From: Sympetrum striolatum
Taxonomy: Eukaryota > Arthropoda > Insecta > Odonata > Libellulidae
Assembly: GCA_947579665.1 (NCBI GenBank)
Contig: OX388346.1
Coordinates: 91,638,615-91,702,614 of the forward strand
DNA length: 64,000 bases
Direction of reading: 5' to 3'
The notes beneath the pieces are model-generated. The model made no database searches and was not told the origin of the DNA. It saw only the letters and a list, made by a program, of their open reading frames with translations. Shown here piece after piece: positions 47,640 through 58,398 of the stretch (the first letter of the stretch is position 1; each line of letters opens with the position of its first letter). The translations under genes and the position numbers were made by a program.

Positions 47640-50600
47640 TAATTTTCTAGTCATGTTTGAAGTACAAGACCAATGGTCATGGCATGAGGTGGATTACATT
47701 TGGTTGATGTGAGCGAGAGTTGGCGTCTTGTTTAGAGTAGAAGTTTTTCTTTCTCGACCTTCGTTTTATTTCCATCGTATGAATACAAATTCTAACGCAG
47801 ATTTTTTCAACTCTTTTTTTAATTCTTATTTATTAAAGTAGAAAAAAGCATAAATGAGTGTTTTTTTTAGAGATTCGTGTTCGAAACCGTCAAAACTCCG
47901 AGATTTACTAATGCTATTCTTGGCTGCAAGCTCTGAACGAAGGCTTATCTAGGCATCATTTTAATGGAGTATTCCAATTTGAATTTTGATATTTTTTATT
48001 TTCAAGATACATCAAAGTTTTGCTTGTGTACGTAGAGGAATACCAATTTGCCTTTGCCATTGAGGAAGCGCCCAAGATTTAGAAGCCCACACCGATCAAC
48101 ATGGAGAGGTCACGTATTATTTGATTCGTGGAAAAATAGATTTTTAAATGGTCGATTAATTTTACCACATTTTCAAATAAGGGATATGCAAGTCTTTGAG
48201 AGTGTTAATTAATTCAAGTTTACGTGATCAGAATTAATATATATGATTTAGCCTTTTTATAGCTTAAGAACGAGTATGTAGACTCCTATTCAAGACTTTT
48301 AAAGGGAGCATTGTACGGTCATTTCGCTCTCCCTAAATACGCCATTGACCGGAAACTCGTTTTAATCGAACCAATTAATTATTTACCCCTTTACATATTG
48401 GCGACCTTCAGTGAAATCAAATGTGATTTGGGTCATTCGTGGTTTTTTCTTTGCAGTATATAGGTAAAATGAAACAACAGGTTTGTGTCATAAAATATTG
48501 CTTCCATAATACTGTTTCTTACTAAGTCCATCCACTTATTCATAGGTTTATGTAGTTTTCTCTTGGTGGATGGAACGCTTTGCTGGATGAGATTGTTTGT
48601 GAAATAAAACACTTTGTATGGTCCGGAAATGGTCGATTGATGCAGGAGTTACGTATATGTAACTGAGTCGAAGTTACTGCAGTTTTAATAGTTTCAAATA
48701 CTAAGTTTAACTATATCCACCCTATTATTATTTCGAATAATTGCCGTAAACATCTGAAGTTTTATTGATATTATTTCATGTTTTCTCTCAGTGAGACCTG
48801 TTAAAAAGGTAAGGAATATACGCGAGGAAATTCTTATGAGATCGGGAATCCAGATCTTCCACTCGCTGGACAGCATCATTAACTTATCTAGGAGTCTCTT
48901 TTTTCGCGAGATCGTCATATCCGTTCATCCTCTCCTAGGAACACATCTTCCAAGGGTGTTATCCTTTCCTCCTTGCGATCGGACTCATTAGTTGCGTCTG
49001 GCATTGCCGGGCAAAATTGTTCCTACATTAACAACGACTGCATCCTCCACCTATTCTTCATTTTCAAGACCGATTTTTTTTCTTCTTACTAAGTTCCAAG
49101 TATAGGTTTGAGCAATATACGTTACTGAGGATCATTATTTATTATTAACAAACTTGGAGGCAAATTTTCATTAAAAAAATAATATTCCAATGTCTTCTCT
49201 ACAACCCAAAATATAATCGGAAGATAGAAAGTCATTCGTAACTTGCACACTGAAACTAATCAATCAAAACTCATCCTTTTCTAATATTCCAATACAACTG
49301 TTCCTTGGTAAATATTTATAATTTAGCGAAGCCTTCGAGTCTTATCGTTGGCAGCTTAATTTTTGCTCATCATCAAATTACAAGTTCAGTCCAAAAGCAC
49401 CAAAAACAACTTTACCTCATATAATTAAGTGCGCATGAATCTGAGGCATAGACGAGTAATTCATGGCGCTTTTCTCCTCAGATCGGTATCATATGGTGAG
49501 GTATCATGCATTTTCCTACTGCGCATTTTATAAAACAATCCTTTTTGAACTTTTCTACGGGTTCAGTTATATTTGAAGATTTTTTATGCTACCTGAACCA
49601 GACGCGTGAAGCATAAAGTAGTGAAAGTAGGTGCTCCGAAGAATTTATATTTTACGAGAGGCATTCTAATAACTGCACCGAAGAGTCAAATTTTGCCTAC
49701 TTTACCTCATTATATACATATATAATGTAATCAATGCATTCGAACCGGAAAGAATCCTGAAAATTTGTCTTCAATGAAGTAACCATGCCAGCAGCAGTAA
49801 ACCAACTTAAAATTGGAGAATAAAATCTCACAGTATAGTGCCGATACATTTTTCCGAGTTTTATTTCGCCACTTCCGTTGTATTTATAGCGAATTATATT
49901 TTGGCTTACTGTTGGTCTCTTTCATCAAGTTTAAGTTTTTAATAAAATTCACAGTCTCAGGCGTGTTTAAGTTTTTAAAATTTCAGCGGGACTAATCAAG
50001 ATTCATCTCATCAAGAAAGAAATTTCTTATTTCTTCTGATTTAACACGTGGTGCACTCTTTTCAGATCAATATTCATTCCACCACATTTAATAATTAAAA
50101 TCACAACCAAAACTTAAAATTTCGGCAGTTCAAAGTTATCTTGTAGGGGTAAAAATCTTGTTTAATTTTTTTTCAGTCATGATTTTCTACCACAAAGTCG
50201 TACTAATTCCTGCCATTAATTGGGTTGCCAGATTATTTTTTTAATTTTAAACGTACCGCTGAAAATACTCTTTTATTATACGGCTCGTAAACACGGAATC
50301 GAATAATCAAATGCAATCTAAAAAGGTTCCGGTAAATATTCACATAGTTCACATCAATATTCAATTTAGAAAACTTATAAAAAGCAATTTAGTGATTTAA
50401 CTCTAACGAAAGTTTAGAACGAAAATGGTATTATATATAGATAAGATATTTCTAAATATATCGCAAATTCTATCCCAATATTTCGTTTTTCAGTTCGGGT
50501 TTCATATATTTTCATATGAAAAATCAATTTTAATTTTTTCACATTTCAGTAATCATCTTTGGTTGAAAAAAATCGATTTTGACGGCATTGCTTACTTGAA

Positions 50601-50770
50601 TGAGATACAGGATTATATAAAACAAAAACTAGTAAATTGGTGCTTGCATAATGCAAGCAAGGAAAATTATTCAGGGATAATACCCTGAGTTATGGAATGT
50701 TATATTCATGTTTCTTTTGAATTATACCATTGTCTTTCCTGTACGTAATTTTCAATTGTGAGTTCGAGAT
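47640..50770. other. Intergenic DNA, nothing recognised
   Basis: AT-rich, with short open frames only (for example 48694-48991 on both strands and 49813-49995). No transposon ends, tRNA boxes or protein domains are recognised. Confidence 0.5.
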
Positions 50771-50779
50771 TCATCAAAT

Positions 50780-51265
50780 AATCCTTGTATATAATTTGCG
50801 AAGAGTCCGTCTGTCTGTCCGTCCCCCCCTTTATATCAGAAACGGTTTGACTTAGAGATTCAAAACAAACTGCATTGTGTTTCTACGAGTAAGGAGCCCC
50901 TAGGAAAACCATTCCAATTACTAAGAAAGCCCAGTTCGAACCCAGGAGTACATACATAATACGGTTCCATAAGGAATACACGCAAACTTCACTTTCATCG
51001 GTTGCAGGGCTTTTTTCTTTTGCAAAATTAGATTAGAAATAATCGTTGTTAAAAGTCGAGAATACCATGAAGAGAAGGGAAATTAAATAATGTTTCTTAT
51101 TTTGGTTGTGGAATATCGATTTCGATTAGAAATTGACAGTATTTTTATAAAATATAAGAAATGTTTGAGGTTATAAACAAGTCCGTTCCCATTAACGACG
51201 AATGCGGTTGTTGAATTTTCTCATTAGAACAAATATCGAGAATTTAGGCCCGTGTTGACGTCATG
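50780..51265 (+). mobile_element. Helitron-related fragment
   Basis: This carries the same ordered landmarks as the internal unit of the intron 1 Helitron: TTCGAACCCAG, GGTTCCATAAGGAATACAC, TTCACTTTCATCGGTTGCAG, GGAAATTAAATAAT, GAGGTTATAAACAA and AATTTAGGCCCG. It lacks the terminal hairpin plus CTAG. A Helitron helicase scrap lies about 0.7 kb further on in the same orientation, so both may come from one larger element. Confidence 0.65.
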
Positions 51266-51955
51266 ACTGATTTTTTTAAATTTAGGCCCGGTATTATAAC
51301 ATATATTTAGAGACGACGTTGACTGAACTCTAACTTAACGTATTTTTGTCGATATTTAAGCGTTCATTGGTATTTAACTCTTATAAGTAACTTTAACCGC
51401 AATGATTCATGGATGTAAACAAACTACGATAGATGGCGGGAATTTTTAGAGCTAGCCTCTCGCCTCAGTTGGTTTATCGCTGAAAAATAAGTTTGTTTAG
51501 TGGTATTTTCGGTTGAAAATCCTCAAAATATTTTAAATAAATTGGTTTGTTTCCTTTACACAGATATTTATCGTGACATTGCATTTTTCTCTTTGTAAAT
51601 CATAACACATACGTAGGGTGCGGTGCAGTATTTTTTATGATTCAGATATTTCAAAAGTGTTATAATTAGTTATAGATCGGAAGTGAAGTGGATTTATTTA
51701 GTTTAGAACTGCCAATTAAAGTTAATTATTTAATTATTGCATATATTACTGATGAAGGATACGAGCAGCAGAACTCAGTGTCAACGTCAACATAGACGAA
51801 TTTGACATAGTTAATAATATACATACGAGTATTGTCATTAACTTATTGATAAGCACAATTAATCATGAATGTATACTATAACTTACCTAAGTTTTTAATG
51901 GAAGTGCTTCATTAAGATATAACTGTGATTTTAAAAAGAGGCCATAAAAATTTCA

Positions 51956-52152
51956 ATATTAATCATCGGCCGCCTATATTTTGTTAATCCATCGCAACAA
52001 GAACTGTATCATCCAAGGCTTTCGCTTCTACATGTGAAAGGAGCCCAATCATATGAGGACCTTATAACAGTAAACGGAAGACTGTATTCAACATTCAAAG
52101 AAGCCGCTAGAAAAATTAATCTTCTTGAAGACGATATTGAGTGGGAACGTTG
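51956..52152 (+). pseudogene. Helitron helicase fragment (Pif1-like)
   Basis: One frame reads IIGRLYFVNPSQQELYHPRL, then SLLHVKGAQSYEDLITVNGR and LYSTFKEAARKINLLEDDIEW. This is the conserved IGRxYFV...LLLxHVKGAxSxxDLRTV...FKEAAxxxGLLEDDxEW block just before the helicase core of animal Helitron Rep/Hel proteins. Only about 65 residues survive. The match stops exactly where a CACAGTGGG-ended repeat begins, so it seems cut by a later insertion. Confidence 0.75.
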
Positions 52153-52658
52153 CACAGTGGGCTAGAACCGAAAAAACTTGGATAGAGGGCTAAAATTGTT
52201 TTTCTTTTAGTGCAGATATTTAAGCTTGGCATAGTTATTGAAAAATAATTTCATTTTATTTTCCCGCTCGTCGTTTTTGAAATTTTTCAGTCGTCAAAAA
52301 GATACAGGGCGTTAAACTTGAGAAATTTCCACAAAAACGGGAAGTTTCGGATTTTTCGGAAAAACGTTCAAGTTCGTTGATATATAGTTGCTTTTGAGAG
52401 AAACTGTTGGAAAAAAAGAACAATGCACAAACTCTTTGCCTTTCAATCCGTTGAATGTTTCATGCTCTAAGATGATTCTTTGGTTTTTTAAAGCAACAAA
52501 ATGGCGGACACCTTTTTCGGACAAATTTCGAGATAAAGTAAGGAAATCAACTAAGTAAACAGCAATGGACTATCAAGTCTCTTATACCTCGTCAATCTGC
52601 AACGCTTCTAGATATGGAATCTAAAAAAAAAACGGTTTTATTTCACCTACCACCCTGT
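52153..52658. mobile_element. Possible MITE with CACAGTGGG/CACCCTGTG ends
   Basis: The left end is CACAGTGGGCTAGAACCG. The right end, reversed, is CACAGGGTGGTAGGTG. It is about 506 bases, with AT-rich content and no protein. The target duplication is not clear (only TTGC agrees in the flanks). The left boundary coincides with the break in the Helitron helicase fragment. Confidence 0.45.
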
Positions 52659-52659
52659 G

Positions 52660-53470
52660 ATTGCGGTGGATTTTTCGTAAGCGCTGCGCGGTCCGGCTGG
52701 GCGCCATAGAATCCCCAAATCCAGTTTCTGTGTCTCTTTGGTCATGTTGAGTCGAGAATTTGGCTTCTTTACTGTACCATTCTAGCAAATCTTATTAAGA
52801 TCTTATTTGAATATGCTTTAAGATATGCATTTGGGACCTTTAATTTAGATAATAAATGCGGAATTGAGTAATTTAGGCACATTAGTTTCATATGTCTATA
52901 TTATATTTTTACCAGTAAAAAGAATTCTGGCGATTTTTCCATTTTCTATGTCGGTCAAAAATACGGTTAACAGAATTGAGAAATCTTCGCATCTGGCAAT
53001 TTTAGCGGACCCTGGTTTTATGGGCTCTGAGTTAAGTACGGTTTATGACACCCCAGCGCAATGCTAGAGTGTACGCATCCGCTCATTTGCTAGGGCTATT
53101 GGGAATGTGCCTTCGTGGTTGTTAGGATAGAGAAAATATTTTGAAAGTTTCAGTTTTAGTCTTTCTTCTGAAGGCAAAAAGTTAGATCCTTGTGCTTTTG
53201 CTATGTGGATATCCTGATACAGTATTTTGGCTTCAAGAGACTCAACGATATACAACTTCGATCCGTTTGTCCTGTTGGGTTGTTATTGGGAAATCTCTAG
53301 CTGATCCATCGCATAAGGTATGAGTAATTTGTTAAAATAGGAAAAATTGATAATTTTTTACCTAGAGTGATAGGAATCTTAAATGTTTTTATGCCAAAAA
53401 TTGCTTATCTAAGTAGTGAATTGTGTAATTTTCATCATTCAACATGGAAAATTAAGCAACAGAACCTTTT
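52660..53470. other. Intergenic DNA, nothing recognised
   Basis: Starts with a short CpG-rich stretch (about 52,680-52,715) and then AT-rich DNA. The open frame 52864-53067 has no recognisable domain. No continuation of the Helitron helicase was found. Confidence 0.45.
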
Positions 53471-53484
53471 TATTTCCGTTTTTT

Positions 53485-53614
53485 ACTTTCTCCATATACG
53501 AAGTATAGAGAAAGTATTGTTTTCATGAAAAAATTCGACTTCGAGATTTCAACGGAAATACACGTTTTGGGGTCCCTAGAACACGTTTTGACCATTTTCG
53601 GAATGATGTCTGTA

Positions 53615-53661
<47 letters not shown>

Positions 53662-54466
53662 TAGTGGGCGCTCTAACGTGAAAACTATTGGTCGTATCAA
53701 CACCAAACTTCATATATAGTACTGTGGTGTGTGCTGTCAGAGTTGATTAGTTTTTGGAGTAAATCGGTCAACCGGAAGTCGAGCTTTATTCATTAAAGCT
53801 CATTTCCGGTTTTCAAAATATCTCCATAAATATGATATATACGTATATTGTATTACTAATAAAAGTTTTAGATAAAGTAATTTACTATAACTTTTGTATT
53901 TAACATATTTTTGTATCACCGGTTGATTAGGAGTTATTCGTGAAACACTGATAAACCGGAAGAAGATGATTATGTACTTTGTGGGCGCTCTAACATGAAA
54001 ATTATTTGGCGGATCAACACCAAATTTCATATGTAGTACTTCTATTACAGTCGTTAGAGTTGATTAGTTTTTGGAGTAAATCGGTTTACCGGAAGTTGAG
54101 CTTCATTCTTCAAAGCTCATTTCCGGTTTTCAAAATATCTCCATAAATATAATATTTAGGTATATACTATTATTTATAAATATTTTAGAGAATACAATTT
54201 ACAATAACTTTTGTATGAAACATTTTCGTATCACTGATTGTTTAGGAGTTATTCCTGAAATACTGATAAACCGGAAGTTGCTGATTATGTAGTTTGTGGG
54301 CGCTCTGGGCTCTATGGGCGAAAGGCCAGTTTCATCGTTTTTCATCCAGCAAGTCCCGAACAACATTATTTATAATGTTTAGAGTTCGAAATTACTGTCG
54401 TAGATAATTATTTACATCTTATATATGGAGAAAGTCATGTGCTGGCCACATCAGATTTTTTTAATA
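53485..54466 (-). repeat. (CA)n-bearing interspersed repeat, copy C, full length, inverted
   Basis: Reverse-complement equivalent of copy A. It runs from the hairpin end (ACTTTCTCCATATACG...AGAGAAAGT, 53485-53517), through (GT)n at about 53619-53660 and two tandem units (each with CCGGTTTTCAAAATATCTCC), to the other end GAGAAAGTCATGTGCTGGCC at about 54428-54447. The same two-unit architecture as copy A shows that this is the full-length form of the family. Confidence 0.75.
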
Positions 54467-54485
54467 GGCTTTTACTTGACGTATA

Positions 54486-55075
54486 TTGAAACACAGGATT
54501 GTCTTTTTTGAAATGCATTTTTCAGAAATTACTCGATCGGTGCATCATCAAGAAATTATCAAAGTGAAGGAAACCAAATCAATCTTGGATCGAAAGAATC
54601 ATCTGCTGAATTTTTTGATTCGCAACTTGAACTTGGAAGATTACTCTGATGTAAATGACTCTCTTAGGTACTGCCTTGTTTATTTTTTCTTTAAGCCATA
54701 CTTCGGGAAAAGGAGGGATAGCAAACTAAATAACGAATACTTTATTAGAAATAATCGTGATTGGTTAAATGTTACAAAATTATTCGAACATCCCATTCTT
54801 CCGCTGAGCTTTCTTTTGCTGCCTCAATGAACCAGAGGAGCGAAGGAGATCAAGCAGCCTCCGAACTGATCAAAGAAATAACAACAACGACCCCAACAAG
54901 TGCTAGGCGAGTTCTTGCAAATTGAAAAAGAAAAGAGACCGTTCAAATTGAGCTTACAGAGGACGAGGCTCTATCACTGACAATAAACACTGAATTATCG
55001 AAAAGTCAGTACAAAATAATCCTCATGACGGCTGAGAAAAAGGAAGACATATTACGTCGAGGGAGGGGATGATTT
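54486..55075 (+). pseudogene. Decayed copy of an uncharacterised repeated insect gene family, copy 1
   Basis: Pieces in several frames match, in order, a family found in many copies in insect and other invertebrate genomes. An N-terminal part has NNRDWLNV. In the next frame LSFAASMNQRSEGDQAASEL leads to IKEITTTTPTSARRVLA, and then LTEDEALSLTINTELSKSQY and KIILMTAEKK. Stops and frameshifts interrupt it. No name or biochemical role is known to me. The family match is from memory of its motifs, not from a search. The copy at 58.4-60.2 kb on the other strand covers more of the protein. Confidence 0.55.
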
Positions 55076-55079
55076 TTGA

Positions 55080-56210
55080 GAGACAGAATTTTAACGCAAA
55101 CTTGATTTTGCTGTAGAGATTTGAATCAGTGCGTTTGTGTGATTCTCACGAACTGCAGAATGTTCAATGGAATCGAATTCGTGGTTTTCCCGAATTTCGC
55201 TAATATTCTAAGCTTAAAATTCTATTCTGATTAGTATTCATCAAAAGAATTAGGGTATGAATAAGTGCGTATTCAGTAATAATAGATAAACAATTCAATT
55301 AACATTGAGTTCCATCACCAATAATGGGGGTTTACCAAAAACTATATTTGATCCCTAGTTGAATGTATTATCCTAAAAGAATAGTCTTGAAATTTAAGAC
55401 GCGAATAAACGGTTGAAAGGTGATAGTATATTTTCGTACTACTTTCATTGTATTTTAAGGTTTAAAAATAGAAAATGTTTGTGAACGTTGATTTCATCGT
55501 TATAATTGAAAATATTCCTTCGTACATTTGATCATGACCAAATTTATTCGATATTCATCCAGTAAAAATAAAACCAACCACATTCCAACGTATTTCCCCT
55601 TACTTATTTTTAAAATTATTTGATTATACATTATTTTATTCCAAATTTATACGGTTTGACTTTTGTGGATAATATCTCATTGTCAATTAAATAAGGTACG
55701 TAATGTATATATTAAATTATTATTGATTTACCTTTCACACTTTATAATTCATGAGAACTACATGGATTCAATAATACGTACATATTTAAATGTTGCTTAT
55801 TTATTTATTATAAATTTTTAAGTTTAATTGCTTTAAAAAAATTAAATTAACACCCGTCATGCTTTATTTGTAATGTAATAATAGAATAATAATTTCGAAG
55901 GCCTTCCACGGAATTTCCACGGATACGGAATTTTGGAGTTGAGACCTAAAAAAAATATGCATTCGTAAAATTATGTTACGGAAATACGCCAAAAAGCAAA
56001 GTTAGAATAAAAATCTGCATAAGATAAAAAGGCGAGAAATCGATAGACGATTCGTTACCTGAAGTACTCAGTTCAGTGCAGGACATATTGCAATTGAATT
56101 CTATGTTCAATGGCGTATACCTCGACAATGAGCTCCGTTTCTAATTAAATAAACAAATAGACAATAGGAAAAGTAACTATGTAAATAATTTTGAAAAAGT
56201 AGAAAACGAA
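55080..56210. other. Intergenic DNA, nothing recognised
   Basis: Very AT-rich, with no open frame of note, no repeat termini and no tRNA-like boxes seen. Confidence 0.5.
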
Positions 56211-56219
56211 CGGTGTCTA

Positions 56220-56754
56220 TGTAAGAACCCTGCAAGCCGCCTTTCGGCGTGTGGCAGGGGGTGCAGGCACCTTGACTCTATTTTCCTAAACGGTTGCTTT
56301 CGCGTATACTTCGCGGAAAAAATGAACTTTTGAAACGATTCGTTCTAGCATCTATTTCCCTAATCTTTCTGGCAGTATCAGCACGGCCCATATAACAGGG
56401 GGGTCGCATTATATCATCTGTTACATCATCTGAAAACGTAATTTCTCTGAACTTGTTTAATAAATTTATCCGTTGAATTTTTCTTCTATCTTCTAATGAT
56501 TCCCATCCCGCGTCCTGTAACATCTGAGTGACACTGGCTGTTTTATTGTAGCAATTCTTTACAAATCGTATCGTCTTTCGTTGTACTGTTTCTAAATCCC
56601 GAATATGACATTTCTCGGCGGGGTCCCATACACTACATGCATACTCAAGGTGAGGCCTAACTAACGCTAAGAACTTTATTCTAAAGCCCGTTTGGAGAAG
56701 ATGGGAAAACAATTTGAGGTGAATACAACAGAAAAGAGTAAACGTAATAAGCAT
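56220..56754 (-). pseudogene. LINE reverse-transcriptase C-terminus with 3' UTR (CR1/Jockey-like)
   Basis: The minus-strand frame 56754-56278 contains ALVRPHLEYACSVWDP, then DLETVQRKTIRFVKNCY, SVTQMLQDAGWESLEDRR and a C-terminal FKSSFFPRSIRESN. These are the hallmark motifs of the region after the RT domain in CR1- and Jockey-like non-LTR retrotransposons. After the stop at 56278 comes a GC-rich 3' UTR (CACCCCCTGCCACACGCCG, GGCGGCTTGCAGGG) to about 56220. The first 25 or so residues are not LINE-like, so the element is 5'-truncated, as is usual for LINE insertions. Confidence 0.85.
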
Positions 56755-56759
56755 ACCAC

Positions 56760-57364
56760 GATAAAGGCTGAAATTGCTTTTACTTACGAAGAATTATCCA
56801 GTGAATACGTAGAACAACACAATCCGAACGTCATTCAAGGAAATCAGTGTATTTCATGAGTAGATTTTTTTGTTCATTATGATGAAAATTGAATCACGTA
56901 AGGTACTACGTACTAATTGTGTACTAAGTATTAATTAAAAAAACGTAGAAAAGGAACTTAATTTTAAATTCTGTTTGGAGAGGATGATAAAATAATTATA
57001 TATAATTAAAATAGAAAAAAGAAACATAATAGGCATGTAAACACTTTTCTGATGTCTCACTACTCGGGTACATGTAGACTTGATCCGGTGTAATACTTAC
57101 TTCGCCAGTAACTAATGAGAATTTTTAAGCTTAATTGCTTTCCTATTCCCCCTAAATAGATCCAGTGTAGATTTTTCAATTTGATCCTCGAATAATCTCA
57201 CTATTTACATGACTTTTCTGATTACCTTTGTTGATACACGGTCTCCTATCCTCAACATAAACTTACGTTATTACAGTATGTATTCGGGATTAATTCATTT
57301 CCCGTGCAGATATTTGCTTTTCATTTTGATGAAAGTTGGATTTTCTTGATATTCAATGATAACA
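56760..57364. other. Intergenic DNA, nothing recognised
   Basis: AT-rich spacer between the LINE fragment and the SINE at 57.38 kb, with no supported feature. Confidence 0.5.
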
Positions 57365-57378
57365 TTTATTGAAAGAAC

Positions 57379-57505
57379 GGGCTCCCGGATAGTCATGTGG
57401 ACAGCGTGTTCGCCTTTGGTGAAAGCGGTCCCGGGTTCGATTCCCGGTCGGAGCCAACGTGCGAAATGACCTCAGCTGTCGAAGGACTTTTAACAATACT
57501 ACTAC
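57379..57505 (+). mobile_element. tRNA-derived SINE (family 1), full-length reference copy
   Basis: This is flanked by a near-perfect 14-15 base target duplication (TTTATTGAAAGAAC at 57365-57378 and TTTATTGAAAGAAAC at 57506-57520). The head folds as a near-complete tRNA. The acceptor is GGCTCC/GGAGCC. The anticodon stem is TTCGC/GTGAA with loop CTTTGGT (anticodon position TTG, Gln-like). The B-box is GGTTCGATTCC. The head is followed by a short body (GTGCGAAATGACCTCAGCTG) and a TTTTAACAAT(ACT)n tail. A tRNA scanner might call this a tRNA; the body, tail and duplication show it is a SINE. Confidence 0.88.
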
Positions 57506-57548
57506 TTTATTGAAAGAAACATTAAAAAATATTCAAAATACATCAAAC

Positions 57549-57618
57549 TTTCATCACGGCGCACAGTGTGATATTTTCGTAATCTAGAGGGACAAAAGTA
57601 AATTTTCTTACTTGTCTA
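57549..57618 (+). repeat. Left arm of 4.5-kb-spaced inverted repeat
   Basis: TTTCATCACGGCGCACAGTG... to ...TTCTTACTTGTCTA. Reverse complement of 61989-62057 with a small indel near the outer end and one substitution further in. Confidence 0.85.
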
Positions 57619-58050
57619 CGCGGATCAAGCGCAGTTGGAAAATAAATAAATTTCTCTAGTGTATTTTGAGTTATTAACTGGAGTTGAGTCTTGGAATGCG
57701 AGAGAAGTGAGTGTTTACATGAAGCATAAACACGCACAACGAAGGCACACATCGGACCAAAGAGATAAAGCGCAAACGGTGACGGCCGCTATCGGCCGAG
57801 GCGCAAAGAGATAGAGTGTATACGATACGAGGGTATTTAAATCTCAGGAAGGAAAGTTTTAATATGATGCATCATAAGTGTTATATGATATAATTATAAA
57901 TAATAACAATAAAACATGATCGATGTTCATTGCGCAATAAAATACAGTAAACGATAAAAATGGTAACTAATAATTTGTAATCACAAAACAAATTGAAAGA
58001 AAAAATGAGGAATATAAATTAGAAGGATCTGATGCTTTCCCGGTGAATGC

Positions 58051-58116
58051 GAAGTTCTCTTGGGTTAACATCCGGGTAATGGCGATCCAACATTACTCTT
58101 AACCCAAGAGAACTTC
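58051..58116. repeat. 18-bp-arm perfect hairpin
   Basis: GAAGTTCTCTTGGGTTAA (58051-58068) and its exact reverse complement (58099-58116), separated by 30 bases. It lies between the left arm and the pseudogene of the 57.5-62.1 kb unit. Confidence 0.85.
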
Positions 58117-58194
58117 CCGAGAAGAAATATAATATTATACAACATATAACATTCAATCAACTCGGCCTTCACTTCGTGGAATTCCATAATAAAG

Positions 58195-58361
58195 TAACTG
58201 AGTCTATATTCCACAGTATTAAAACATACAACACACGACCGGTTAAGCGTCATCATCTGGTGTCAGACACCAATGATGACTCATCGGTACTTATATAGAC
58301 TCATCGTTGAAACCGGTCGTGTGCTATATGTTTTTGTACTGTGGAATATAGACTTAGTTTA
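58195..58361. repeat. Large foldback with nested hairpin
   Basis: The left arm 58195-58244 (TAACTGAGTCTATATTCCAC...ACACACGACCGGTT) pairs with 58311-58361 over about 50 bases with few mismatches. Within the loop a second hairpin (GTCATCAT..GGTGTC / GACACC.ATGATGAC, 58249-58280) forms. The whole sits about 40 bases beyond the stop of the minus-strand pseudogene, in the position of its 3' UTR. Confidence 0.8.
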
Positions 58362-58398
58362 TTTATTCTTTTATTAACATATAAAATTAATTAGAGGA

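Noticed and set aside
57379..57452. Functional tRNA-Gln gene
   Set aside because: The cloverleaf is near complete, but it is followed by a shared non-tRNA body, an (ACT)n tail and flanking target duplications, and four other copies exist. It is a SINE.
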